Shown in pieces: positions 1 to 7,713 of a stretch of DNA of 12,552 nt; position 1 is the first letter of the stretch, and every line of letters starts with the position of its first letter. The stretch is from NCBI GenBank assembly GCA_964508765.1, contig CAZDVD010000054.1, positions 1 through 12,552 of the forward strand, given 5' to 3'. Below the pieces are notes generated by a model. The model did no database searches, was not told the DNA's origin, and was given only the letters and a program-made list of their open reading frames with translations. The position numbers and the translations under genes were made by a program. The stretch is from JABMPR01 sp964508765 (GTDB lineage: Bacteria > Fidelibacterota > UBA8477 > JABMPR01).

Positions 1-92
1 CATTGTTGGTTTCCGTAAGTGTTTGTGTATCAGCGTGTTGCAGAGGTGAGTGATTTTGCGTGTGCAGTATATGTGCAACAAGTAAGTGCTTT

Positions 93-145
93 GTTTATGA
101 GACCGCTAAATAGTGCCTTAGTAATGAGACACCCTTTTTGAGACG
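93..145 (+). repeat. 53-bp dispersed repeat, copy 1
   Basis: First of four copies of one intergenic sequence, all in the same orientation (others at 1640, 9925 and 12514). It starts GTTTATGAGAC, has a middle block around AAATAGTGCC, and ends ACCCTTTTTGAGAC. The word TGAGAC occurs three times. This copy differs from copy 3 at about five positions, including the last base (G instead of A). Read on the minus strand it begins with GTCTCA words spaced like transposase-binding sites at an insertion-sequence end. That interpretation is an inference. It lies downstream of the minus-strand oxidoreductase gene. Confidence 0.9.
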
Positions 146-279
146 AAGGTGCTCTCTGTATTATGCTGACTTAATCTAATAGAGACCATACTATCGTTAA
201 TAGTGGGTAAAGTAATTTCAGTACCTAACCAGTCCTTATATAGCAAGAACTTACGAGTATTTGTTGCTGTTCGGAGGGA

Positions 280-1410
280 TCAGGACTGCGGCATCAAGCA
301 ATAGACACCTCGATCTGCCAAATACTTCTCGACGCTTTCCCGGCACCCGTCGACACGCCCCACGAACTCTGGAGGACTGATCCCTTTTTGTGAATAGCTG
401 CCGTCAAGCACCAACCGAGTCACCGCTGTACAGGTGTACCCGGTCGTCCTAGCCATAGAGAGTGCCCCTGTCACAGGATCGTATTCATCGCACATGTAAT
501 AGCTGTAGGTAGCCGATTTTCCGTTCTCCTCGCCAGAGATCACCAGCTTCATGATAGTGAGATCGGCCTCGCCCGGTTCGTATTTCCAAAGAGGGGAGAG
601 CAGCGTTGCGGTCACATCTATCGGCCGCACCGAAGCGCCCTTAACCTGGATAGGCGTCAGATCGAGGAATCCCGTCTCCCTGAAGATGCGCATCATTTCT
701 ACGTGACCGGGATAGCGCAGGGTCTTCTCGAACATGTCGGGGATGTCCATGGTGCGGATCAGGGTTCTGAGCCCGTCAGAGTTGAGGCATGCCAGATTGC
801 CGACGTTATCGAGATCTATCGTCATGGTTTCGGAAAGCATCGGCATGTTGACCACCTTGCCATTCTCAACCATGCTGCCAGACTCGGTATACTCCTCCAA
901 AACCTCAAGGACAGGAAAGGGCGACTTATACTCTAAGGGCGCATTCCTCGATTTTGGGATTCCTCCAACATAGCACTCGTAGCGTGTAACCTTCATCTTT
1001 CGGGTATGATCTCCGAGAATGATGTTGGCCAAACCTGGCGCCACACCGCAATCCACTACGGCGGTGACCCCGTTTTCTTTCGCCAGGTCGTCTAGACTGA
1101 ACGGATCTTCTGAGAAATAGGAGATATCAACGATGTTCTTACCAGAGCGAATGACTGTTTCCAGCATTGCATATCCTATGGAGTAGGGCACCGAACCGAT
1201 TACAATATCCGCGTCTTCAACAGCGCGGGTGACTCCTTCCACCGTTGAGAGGTCCTCTACGCGAATCTGGATAGGATATTCACGGGCCAGGTGTTCTAAT
1301 CCCTCCCGGTTCAGGTCCACCGAAATGACCTCAGAATTGGAATCCTTGGAAAGATCGATGGCCATGTGCTTTCCCACTGCTCCGCAACCCAGGACTACTA
1401 TTCTACTCAA
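280..1410 (-). CDS. Saccharopine dehydrogenase-family NAD(P)-dependent oxidoreductase (lysine 6-dehydrogenase-like)
   Basis: This 376-residue protein is probably cytoplasmic, as it has no signal peptide. The N-terminus is a Rossmann fold with the dinucleotide motif G8-x-G10-x-x-G13. Asp32 at the end of strand 2 favours NAD(H) over NADP(H). The stretch at residues 119-126 (VDCGVAPG) is typical of saccharopine dehydrogenases and L-lysine 6-dehydrogenases, and the length fits the latter group (about 380). Family members act on the epsilon-amino group of lysine or on saccharopine. The exact substrate cannot be read here. The start is TTG (complement of CAA at 1408-1410), supported by an AAAGGAG ribosome-binding site six bases upstream. 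The gene sits alone between two repeat copies, faces away from the sulfatase block, and by eye is clearly richer in G+C than its neighbours. It is unlikely to belong to the glycan pathway. Confidence 0.87.
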   Translation of the reverse strand: MSRIVVLGCGAVGKHMAIDLSKDSNSEVISVDLNREGLEHLAREYPIQIRVEDLSTVEGVTRAVEDADIVIGSVPYSIGYAMLETVIRSGKNIVDISYFSEDPFSLDDLAKENGVTAVVDCGVAPGLANIILGDHTRKMKVTRYECYVGGIPKSRNAPLEYKSPFPVLEVLEEYTESGSMVENGKVVNMPMLSETMTIDLDNVGNLACLNSDGLRTLIRTMDIPDMFEKTLRYPGHVEMMRIFRETGFLDLTPIQVKGASVRPIDVTATLLSPLWKYEPGEADLTIMKLVISGEENGKSATYSYYMCDEYDPVTGALSMARTTGYTCTAVTRLVLDGSYSQKGISPPEFVGRVDGCRESVEKYLADRGVYCLMPQS

Positions 1411-1416
1411 ATGCGT

Positions 1417-1423
1417 CTCCTTT
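1417..1423 (-). promoter_or_regulatory. Ribosome-binding site that fixes the TTG start of the oxidoreductase
   Basis: On the minus strand this reads AAAGGAG, six bases before TTG at 1410. No ATG or GTG in frame is equally well placed. The Rossmann glycine motif begins only seven codons later, so the protein cannot start much further in. Confidence 0.75.
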
Positions 1424-1639
1424 TTATCCTAACAGCCCGGGAGAGGGTTATGCGGAAATCAATGTGCTCAGTCCCGTCGAACCTGAATGTGACCGAGTAC
1501 CTCTCTGAACGCTAATAGCAATTGTTCCATGAAAAAATACAATATCACTTCTTCAGACCAGAAATCAAAGGATCAATACGGAATTGGGAGGATTCTGGGG
1601 CAGACGCTAAGAAATCTAGGGAGAGTATCAAAATCCTTC

Positions 1640-1692
1640 GTTTATGAGACCGCAAAATAGTGCCTGAATTATGAGACACCCTTTTTGAGACA
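1640..1692 (+). repeat. 53-bp dispersed repeat, copy 2
   Basis: This copy matches copy 3 at 51 of 53 positions, the differences being at repeat positions 12 and 27. All three TGAGAC words are intact. It separates the oxidoreductase unit from the GH97-sulfatase-maturase block. No target-site duplication is obvious on either side, and the flanks of the copies share nothing with one another. Confidence 0.93.
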
Positions 1693-1956
1693 TATGAGGG
1701 GAGTATTTGCTGATTAACAATCAGTGTATTAGATTCAAACCATACTAAGCTGATCTACAAATTATATTTATTCCTTCTGATTCTCAGAGCTGATAGATAT
1801 TTCACGTCATAACTTGTGAGACGCTTTGTGCTAATATAGTCTAAATCCAAAGAGAGGGTCAAAATGCACCTTAGGTTAAGGCTGAACTTGATCGAGTCGT
1901 ACAGTTATGGAAAGCTGCCGAAGACCAATAGCTTAATATGTTACTTTTAGGGGAGG

Positions 1957-4002
1957 ATGAAAAAAAGTGGAAAAGCTCTTCAAATATCAGGAGTTCATGT
2001 CCAGATGAAACAGACTCATTTTAGACAAACACGAACATTATATGCAGGCATATTCACTTTGATGTTCCTGGTGCTTTTTCCCGTCAGTTTTAGTCATTGC
2101 CAACAACAGGAATCCTTCGAAGTCGTATCACCAGACCAGACAATTAATCTTACGGTTTTTCTGGACAAAGGGATTAACTATTCTGTAATAGTTGATGGAA
2201 AGCTGGTTGTGAAGAAATCTCAAATATCAATGAGTCTAGGTGAAGATAAATTGCTAGGATATAATCCAGGAGTCGTCGAAATCACAAGAAACCAGACCAA
2301 ACAAGAGATCAAACCGGTGATACGCGAAAAAACTGCAATTATTGACGACCATTACAATGAATTAATCTTAACGATGGATTACGATTACTCGCTGATCTTC
2401 AGAGCATTCGATAACGGTGTAGCATACCGCTTCCAAACCAGGCTAATGCAAGATATCACTGTTGTCTCCGAAAAAGTTACTTTTATTTTTAACGGTAGGA
2501 ATCAGATATTTTTTCCTGAGGAAGACAGCTTCTTCTCCCACAATGAGCGCAGCTATCTACAACTAGAGCTGGACACAATGTCTGCAGGTCGATTGGCTAG
2601 TTTGCCCGTTCTGGTAACCACGCCGGTATGTAAGGTTCTGATCACGGAGAGTGCATTGCTTGATTATCCTGGTCTGTGGTTGGAAAGCAGTGGGGACGGT
2701 GGTCTGAATGGAGTCTTTCCGCACTACGCACTCGCAAGTCAACTCCGATCAGGCTCTGACCGATCAGTACCGGTTGTAAAGCACTCAGACTATCTGGCGA
2801 AAACCAAGGGGAACCGCAGTTTTCCCTGGAGAATTCTTTGTATTGCCAGGCAGGATAGCGATCTCATTAAAAATCAACTGGTTTATCAACTCGCCCCTGA
2901 ATTACGTATACCAGATCCATCCTGGATTAAACCGGGAAAGGTTGCTTGGGATTGGTGGAACAATAATAATATCTATAACGTTGATTTCCGAGCTGGTATA
3001 AATACAGAGACCTATAAGTACTATATAGATTTCGCCTCTCAATATGGTATTGAATATATCATTCTTGATGAAGGCTGGTACAGCTCGGGGGATCTTCTGG
3101 ATGTTGTACCGGAAATGGATTTGGAGACCCTATTCAAGTACGCGAAGAAGAAAAAGGTGGGTATTATTCTGTGGGTTGTCTGGAAAACACTGGACGATCA
3201 GCTCGAGGTTGCGCTGGATCAATTCCAGAAATGGGGCGCTGCTGGAATCAAGGTTGATTTTATGCAGCGTGACGATCAGGAAATGGTTAATTACTACTGG
3301 AAGATTGCCGCTGCAGCCGCAAAGCGAAATCTATTGGTAGATTTCCATGGTGCCTATAAACCAGCTGGCTTGCGACGCGCTTATCCAAACGTGATTACGC
3401 GGGAAGGAGTTAAGGGTCTGGAGCATAATAAATGGAGTAGTGATATTACTCCAGAGCACAATTTAACCCTACCTTTTATCCGAATGGTAGCAGGTCCCAT
3501 GGATTACACCCCGGGCGCTATGATGAATGCCCAACCCGATAATTTTCAGGAGGTGTTTTCACGACCCATGAGCATGGGTACACGTGCTCACCAGGTTGCC
3601 ATGTACATCATTTATGAAAGCCCTCTTCAAATGATGGCTGACAGCCCTTCTAATTATCTAAAGGAGTCAAGGTCAACCGAATACATTGCCAGCATTCCTA
3701 CCACCTGGGATGAGACCCGAGTATTGGAAGCAAGTGTTGGTGAATATCTCGTTTTAGCGCGCAAAAATGGGAGTCACTGGTACATTGGTGCCATGACGAA
3801 TGAAACCATGAGGGATTTCAACTTGGATTTATCATTTCTGGATTCCGACGTCTATACTGCAGAAATTCTGGAAGACGGAATGAATGCGGATCGTTATGCC
3901 AGCGATTATAAAAGGTATACTCGAACCCTCAAAAAAAATGAATCATTTCGTATCAAACTGGCTCCCAGTGGTGGTTGGTCTGCCATACTAAAGCCAAGGT
4001 GA
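1957..4002 (+). CDS. GH97 glycoside hydrolase, retaining type (alpha-galactosidase-like)
   Basis: Exported glycosidase of family GH97, 681 residues if read from 1957. The domains are a signal peptide, an N-terminal beta-sandwich (about residues 50-305), a TIM barrel (about 320-578, opening with AWDWWNN near 330-335 and LDEGW at 370-374), and a C-terminal beta domain ending in APSGGWSAIL. Asp434 in KVDFMQRDDQ fits the nucleophile of retaining GH97 enzymes, and Glu489 in REGVKGLEHNKW fits the acid/base. Their spacing of 55 equals that of Asp415 and Glu470 in the Bacteroides retaining alpha-galactosidase, as I recall it. Inverting members such as SusB lack this Asp. The true start is probably ATG 2005: the 1957 ATG abuts GGGAGG with no spacer, while 2005 follows AGGAG at 11 bases and gives a compact signal peptide. 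It heads the plus-strand block. The exact sugar is uncertain. Confidence 0.92.
   Translation: MKKSGKALQISGVHVQMKQTHFRQTRTLYAGIFTLMFLVLFPVSFSHCQQQESFEVVSPDQTINLTVFLDKGINYSVIVDGKLVVKKSQISMSLGEDKLLGYNPGVVEITRNQTKQEIKPVIREKTAIIDDHYNELILTMDYDYSLIFRAFDNGVAYRFQTRLMQDITVVSEKVTFIFNGRNQIFFPEEDSFFSHNERSYLQLELDTMSAGRLASLPVLVTTPVCKVLITESALLDYPGLWLESSGDGGLNGVFPHYALASQLRSGSDRSVPVVKHSDYLAKTKGNRSFPWRILCIARQDSDLIKNQLVYQLAPELRIPDPSWIKPGKVAWDWWNNNNIYNVDFRAGINTETYKYYIDFASQYGIEYIILDEGWYSSGDLLDVVPEMDLETLFKYAKKKKVGIILWVVWKTLDDQLEVALDQFQKWGAAGIKVDFMQRDDQEMVNYYWKIAAAAAKRNLLVDFHGAYKPAGLRRAYPNVITREGVKGLEHNKWSSDITPEHNLTLPFIRMVAGPMDYTPGAMMNAQPDNFQEVFSRPMSMGTRAHQVAMYIIYESPLQMMADSPSNYLKESRSTEYIASIPTTWDETRVLEASVGEYLVLARKNGSHWYIGAMTNETMRDFNLDLSFLDSDVYTAEILEDGMNADRYASDYKRYTRTLKKNESFRIKLAPSGGWSAILKPR
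1989..2007 (+). promoter_or_regulatory. Ribosome-binding site and preferred GH97 start (ATG 2005)
   Basis: AGGAG at 1989-1993 precedes ATG 2005-2007 by 11 bases. From this start the protein opens with a short basic segment, MKQTHFRQTR, followed by a hydrophobic stretch, a normal secretion signal. From ATG 1957 the leader would be about 16 residues too long and its GGGAGG would touch the start codon. Confidence 0.55.
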
Positions 4003-4103
4003 TGAGGATTGTTTTTGTCAACTGGATGGGGCTGAATAAGGGTTCAAGAAAATAATACTGGAACGATTGAAAGAGAGTAGACAGTTGAAACGCTTCTAAG
4101 ATT

Positions 4104-4108
4104 AGGGG
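4104..4108 (+). promoter_or_regulatory. Ribosome-binding site of the first sulfatase
   Basis: AGGGG lies 11 bases before ATG 4120, slightly long spacing. The Tat leader begins directly at this ATG, which supports the start. Confidence 0.5.
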
Positions 4109-4119
4109 TTCATAGTGAC

Positions 4120-5715
4120 ATGAAAAGAAGAGAATTTCTGAGAATGGCCACCCTGGGAACTGCCGCTCTGGCTGTTGGAAACTCATGTGTACTAACCACA
4201 AAGAAACGCCCGAATATTGTCTGGATTTTCAGTGACGATCATGCCTATCAAGCCATTGGGGCTTATGGCGGTCGCTTGCAGTCGCTCAACCCAACTCCAA
4301 ACATTGATCGTCTTGCCAGAGAAGGGATGCGTTTTGACAAATTTTATGTCGGCAACTCTATTTGTGCCCCGAGTCGGGCAAGCCTGTTAACAGGAAAGCA
4401 CAGCCATCTGCACGGCAAGCAAACCAATGCTGGCGGTTTTGATCACGGCCAGCAGACCTTCCCCAAACTGCTTCAACAAGCTGGTTATCAGACTGCCATG
4501 ATTGGTAAAATTCATCTGTCCGGTGACCAACAGGGTTTTGACTACTGGGACGTATTACCCGGTCAGGGCAGCTACTATCAGCCCGACTTCATCGGAGCTG
4601 ATGGCAAAAAGCGGATTCCTGGATATGTAACTGATGTAATTACGGACATATCTTTGAAATGGCTTGATGAAGATCGGGACAAATCCAAACCCTTTATGCT
4701 AATGATTCATCATAAGGCACCACATCGCACTTGGTGCCCGCCCATCCGACATCTGGAAAAATATGATGATGTGGAAATTCCTTATCCTGAAACACTGTTT
4801 GATGATTACGAAACACGCACAACGGCGGCTCATGGCCAGGATATGACTATTGAGAATACGCTAAACTATAATGATCTCAAGATTAAGACCCGGGCAGAAC
4901 GCGATGAGATGTTTGAGAAAATGAGAAACACGGACTTCGAGCCCTGGGGGGAGCGTGGGGCTTACTACCGGATGACGGAGGATCAACGCCAGGCCTGGGA
5001 TGCCTATTACGATCCCCGCAATGAGACTTTTTTAAAGTCTGATTTGCAGGGTGAAGAGCTAACCCGCTGGAAGTATCAACGCTATTTGAAGGATTATCTG
5101 CGTTGCATTTATGCCGTAGATGAAAATATCGGCAGGGTACTTGAGCATTTGGAGCAGGAAGGACTGACGGAGAATACGATAGTAATGTACTCGTCGGATC
5201 AAGGCTTTTATTTGGGTGAACATGGCTGGTTTGACAAACGTTTTATGTACCAGGAATCATTTAGAACACCCTTTATTGCCAGCTGGCCGGGTGAGATTAA
5301 GCCAGGATCAGTGAATAATGATCTGTGCCAGAATATTGACTGGGCGGAAACCTTTCTAGATATAGCCGGAGCAGCCATTCCCGCCGACATGCAGGGGGTT
5401 AGTCTGCTGCCCCTGTTAAAAGGAAAAACACCTGGGACTTGGCGTAAATCGCTCTATTATCACTATTACGAATACCCCTCAGTACATGATGTTCGAAGAC
5501 ATGAGGGCGTCGTGGATCCACGTTTCAAACTGATTCGCTTTTATGGTCCGGATGTACCTGATGGTGAGGAGTGGGAGCTCTATGATCTCGAAATGGATTC
5601 CAATGAACTGAATAATCTTTACAATCATTCCGAACAGGAAAAACGGATAGCTGACCTGAAGCAAGAGCTCAAACGCTTACGCAAGTTTTATAAGGTTCCT
5701 GAAAACCAGGGTTGA
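4120..5715 (+). CDS. Tat-exported S1 family sulfatase (formylglycine, Cys type)
   Basis: This 531-residue enzyme hydrolyses a sulfate ester, probably on a glycan, outside the cytoplasm. The N-terminus KRREFLR is a twin-arginine signal followed by a short hydrophobic segment. A Cys at 23 (GNSC) is a poor lipobox. Metal ligands are Asp39-Asp40 and Asp360-Gln361. The formylglycine motif is Cys82-A-P-S-R, followed by LLTGK. Further active-site residues are Lys130 and His132 in GKIH, His202 in APHR, and the GEHGW...DKR segment after 365. The C-terminal part (EWELYDLEMDSNELNNL) is the short domain usual in this family. The segment SSDQGFYLGEHGWFDKR resembles the subgroup holding N-acetylglucosamine-6-sulfatases and related enzymes. 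The substrate cannot be fixed from sequence alone. It lies 117 bases after the GH97 gene on the same strand and depends on a Cys-oxidising maturase such as the one encoded at 7714. Confidence 0.93.
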   Translation: MKRREFLRMATLGTAALAVGNSCVLTTKKRPNIVWIFSDDHAYQAIGAYGGRLQSLNPTPNIDRLAREGMRFDKFYVGNSICAPSRASLLTGKHSHLHGKQTNAGGFDHGQQTFPKLLQQAGYQTAMIGKIHLSGDQQGFDYWDVLPGQGSYYQPDFIGADGKKRIPGYVTDVITDISLKWLDEDRDKSKPFMLMIHHKAPHRTWCPPIRHLEKYDDVEIPYPETLFDDYETRTTAAHGQDMTIENTLNYNDLKIKTRAERDEMFEKMRNTDFEPWGERGAYYRMTEDQRQAWDAYYDPRNETFLKSDLQGEELTRWKYQRYLKDYLRCIYAVDENIGRVLEHLEQEGLTENTIVMYSSDQGFYLGEHGWFDKRFMYQESFRTPFIASWPGEIKPGSVNNDLCQNIDWAETFLDIAGAAIPADMQGVSLLPLLKGKTPGTWRKSLYYHYYEYPSVHDVRRHEGVVDPRFKLIRFYGPDVPDGEEWELYDLEMDSNELNNLYNHSEQEKRIADLKQELKRLRKFYKVPENQG

Positions 5716-5945
5716 GATTTACGTCCGTATTAAATATCCAGAATCCCCAAATGTCATTTTTTCGCAAGGGATTGTTCAATTCAGTAGTACACATTCCAAT
5801 GAAAGTCTTAACCAGAGTTATTTTGTGGGATTAAGAAATTCGTGTATCATCTCTCCTTCAGATTTTTGTTTCGACTGCAAACATTTCTATTAATAACCAC
5901 CGACGACTCTATATTTGTACAACACATAACAATAACCGGGGTGTT

Positions 5946-5983
5946 GAAGCAATTGGAAAAGTTATGTTGATAATAATTGCTTC
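5946..5983. repeat. 9-bp inverted repeat upstream of the second sulfatase
   Basis: GAAGCAATT (5946-5954) and AATTGCTTC (5975-5983) are exact reverse complements separated by 20 bases. No T-run follows, so it is not a normal terminator. It could be an operator or a leader stem. With one instance and AT-rich arms, chance is possible. Confidence 0.35.
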
Positions 5984-6025
5984 GCAAATAGTTTGTCTCA
6001 GTCTTTGTTGCAGTAAATTTTCCCG

Positions 6026-6041
6026 ATATCAATGCTGATAT
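6026..6041. repeat. Short palindrome (ATATCA-N4-TGATAT)
   Basis: Exact six-base arms surround ATGC, about 80 bases before the second sulfatase start. The size and symmetry would fit a regulator site, but it occurs once and is AT-rich. Confidence 0.25.
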
Positions 6042-6105
6042 TGTGATGAGTTGACCATAATAAACCGAATCTTGTAGATGGAGATAACCAATCGGTGGGT
6101 CGTAT

Positions 6106-6110
6106 GGAGG
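6106..6110 (+). promoter_or_regulatory. Ribosome-binding site of the second sulfatase
   Basis: GGAGG, ten bases before ATG 6121. The Tat leader starts at this ATG, which confirms it. Confidence 0.65.
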
Positions 6111-6120
6111 TAAAGGGAAT

Positions 6121-7518
6121 ATGAACAAAACCAGCAGACGTGTTTTCCTCAAGAAAATGGGTATCAGTGTAACTGCAGCGATTTTACCACCAAGCCTCCT
6201 GGTAGACGCGTCAAAGAGGCGACCAAATATTATCTACATTCTTGCTGACGATCTGGGCTATGGTGATCTGAGCTGTTATGGTCAAGACCAGTTTAAAACC
6301 CCAAATATTGACCGCCTGGCAGGTGAGGGAATGAAATTCACTCAACACTATTCGGGTAGCACAGTCTGTGCACCATCACGCTGTTCATTAATGACGGGAC
6401 TCCATACCGGACATGCGCAGGTAAGGGGCAATCGAGAAGTCTACCCAGAGGGGCAGGCGCCCATGCTGCCCGGAACATTAGCTATCCCCACACTTCTAAA
6501 ACAGTCGGGCTATACCTCTGGAATGTTTGGTAAATGGGGACTGGGCGCACCAGGTTCAGACAGCGACCCTATGGTCTTTTTTGACGAATTCTATGGATAT
6601 AATTGCCAACGACAGGCGCATAACTTTTACCCAACCCACCTCTGGCACAAGTCTGAAAAAGACCGACTGGAGGGTGAGACTTATTCCCATGATCTAATCA
6701 TGAAAGCAGCAAAGGATTTCATCAAAACAAATAGCGATAAGCCTTTCTTCTGCTATATGCCTGTAACCATTCCCCATGCATCTATGCATGCCCCAAGGGA
6801 ACTGCACGATAAATACCGTAAACAGCTCCCACAATTCGAAGATGTGATAGGTGAGTACTCTGGACCTGATGTCCAAAACCCCATCGCTGCCTTTCCAGCT
6901 ATGATTGAACATCTTGACAACGGTATTGGACAGGTTCTCAAGCTCCTGAAGGAACTTGGTATTGATGACAATACTCTTGTAATGTTTACCAGCGATAATG
7001 GTCCACATGAAGAAGGTGGTCATGATCCGGAATTCTGGAATAGCAACGGACCGCTCAAAGGCATAAAGAGAGATCTTTATGAAGGCGGGATCAGGGTTCC
7101 CCTCCTCGCGCGTTGGCCAGGAAAAATCAAGCCAGGCAGTATATCCGAACACATATCTGCTTTCTGGGACATGCTCCCTACTTTCTGCGAGATGGCAGGA
7201 GTTGACATCCCGGAGAATATTGATGGTATTTCGCTCCTTCCCGAACTCTTCGGCCAGAAGCAAAAACCGCATGAATACCTATATTGGGAGTTTCCAAGAC
7301 GTGGGGGGAATCAGGCCATTCGCGTGGGTGATTTTAAGGCATTAAGACGGAATATTTCTGAAAATCCGAAGGCAGAACTCGAGCTTTATAATTTAACAGA
7401 GACCCTGAACGAATCGGAAAATGTTGCTAGCCAGTATCCAGAAATAATCCAAAAGATGGAAGCTCTTCTGAAAGAAGCTAGGACGGAATCTGGGACATTT
7501 CCACTCTTTAAAGAGTAG
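6121..7518 (+). CDS. Tat-exported arylsulfatase-like S1 sulfatase (formylglycine, Cys type)
   Basis: This 465-residue sulfatase has a textbook twin-arginine leader (SRRVFLKK at residues 5-12). Metal ligands are Asp43-Asp44 and Asp292-Asn293 (SDNG). The maturation motif is Cys83-A-P-S-R, followed by CSLMTG. Lys138 lies in GKWGLG, where the His of the commoner GKWH is Gly. This form goes with the later stretch YGYNCQRQAHNFYPTHLW in a subgroup I recognise from Bacteroidota and Planctomycetota. His219 (IPH) and the NGPLKGIKRDLYEGGIRVP segment (309 onward) complete the active site. It is only distantly similar to the first sulfatase outside shared motifs, so the pair probably removes sulfate from different positions or sugars. 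The fused maturase gene follows after 195 bases. Sulfatase class is secure, substrate unknown. Confidence 0.94.
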   Translation: MNKTSRRVFLKKMGISVTAAILPPSLLVDASKRRPNIIYILADDLGYGDLSCYGQDQFKTPNIDRLAGEGMKFTQHYSGSTVCAPSRCSLMTGLHTGHAQVRGNREVYPEGQAPMLPGTLAIPTLLKQSGYTSGMFGKWGLGAPGSDSDPMVFFDEFYGYNCQRQAHNFYPTHLWHKSEKDRLEGETYSHDLIMKAAKDFIKTNSDKPFFCYMPVTIPHASMHAPRELHDKYRKQLPQFEDVIGEYSGPDVQNPIAAFPAMIEHLDNGIGQVLKLLKELGIDDNTLVMFTSDNGPHEEGGHDPEFWNSNGPLKGIKRDLYEGGIRVPLLARWPGKIKPGSISEHISAFWDMLPTFCEMAGVDIPENIDGISLLPELFGQKQKPHEYLYWEFPRRGGNQAIRVGDFKALRRNISENPKAELELYNLTETLNESENVASQYPEIIQKMEALLKEARTESGTFPLFKE

Positions 7519-7701
7519 TATTAAAAAAGTCAGAAAACACCCACGAGATACAACCAGGGCAAGTAGGATAGATAACGCAGGATTAATAATAATAGCACAG
7601 AAATTTCAATAGCTTCTTGGAAAGCTTTAGAATCAATACGAAATCGTGAACTCAATTCGTTAGTGGAAAAATGGCTCAGCTGATGCAGAAAAAACGTTAT
7701 T

Positions 7702-7705
7702 AGGG
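7702..7705 (+). promoter_or_regulatory. Ribosome-binding site of the parvulin-anSME gene
   Basis: AGGG, eight bases before ATG 7714. The site is modest but well spaced. It supports the start upstream of the parvulin half, so the fusion begins with its own initiation signal. Confidence 0.5.
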
Positions 7706-7713
7706 TAAGAATT

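Larger units (their letters stand above)
1411..2004. other. Divergent intergenic region between the oxidoreductase and GH97 genes
   Basis: This stretch must hold the promoters of two divergent genes and also carries repeat copy 2 (1640-1692). I see no convincing promoter pair for either gene, no RNA gene and no credible ORF. If GH97 starts at 2005 instead of 1957, the first 48 bases of the longer reading frame are leader. A TGTTCCA word at 1523-1529 also occurs in the inverted repeat upstream of the GH31 gene. One shared heptamer is weak evidence of shared regulation. Confidence 0.5.
5716..6120. other. 405-bp gap between the two sulfatase genes
   Basis: I see no gene here. A 101-codon minus-strand frame at 5847-6152 has no recognisable composition or domain and runs into the next gene. 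Two short inverted repeats lie upstream of the second sulfatase (5946-5983 and 6026-6041). A gap this long suggests the second sulfatase has its own promoter, but no clear promoter boxes stand out. The end of the gap holds the GGAGG ribosome-binding site for ATG 6121. Confidence 0.5.

Noticed and set aside
1811..1825. Single TGAGAC word upstream of GH97 as a further degenerate repeat copy
   Set aside because: Only six bases match. A hexamer is expected several times by chance in a window this size, and the rest of the repeat is missing.
5847..6152. 101-codon open frame on the minus strand in the gap between sulfatases
   Set aside because: It overlaps the ribosome-binding site and start of the second sulfatase, and its translation shows no recognisable domain or protein-like pattern.
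6694..7272. 192-codon open frame on the minus strand
   Set aside because: It lies wholly inside the second sulfatase, which has clear catalytic motifs on the plus strand. The minus-strand translation shows no domain.
7503..7516. Perfect palindrome ACTCTTTAAAGAGT at the end of the second sulfatase
   Set aside because: It is part of the last codons and stop, has no loop and no T-run, so it is not a terminator. It is AT-rich enough to be chance.
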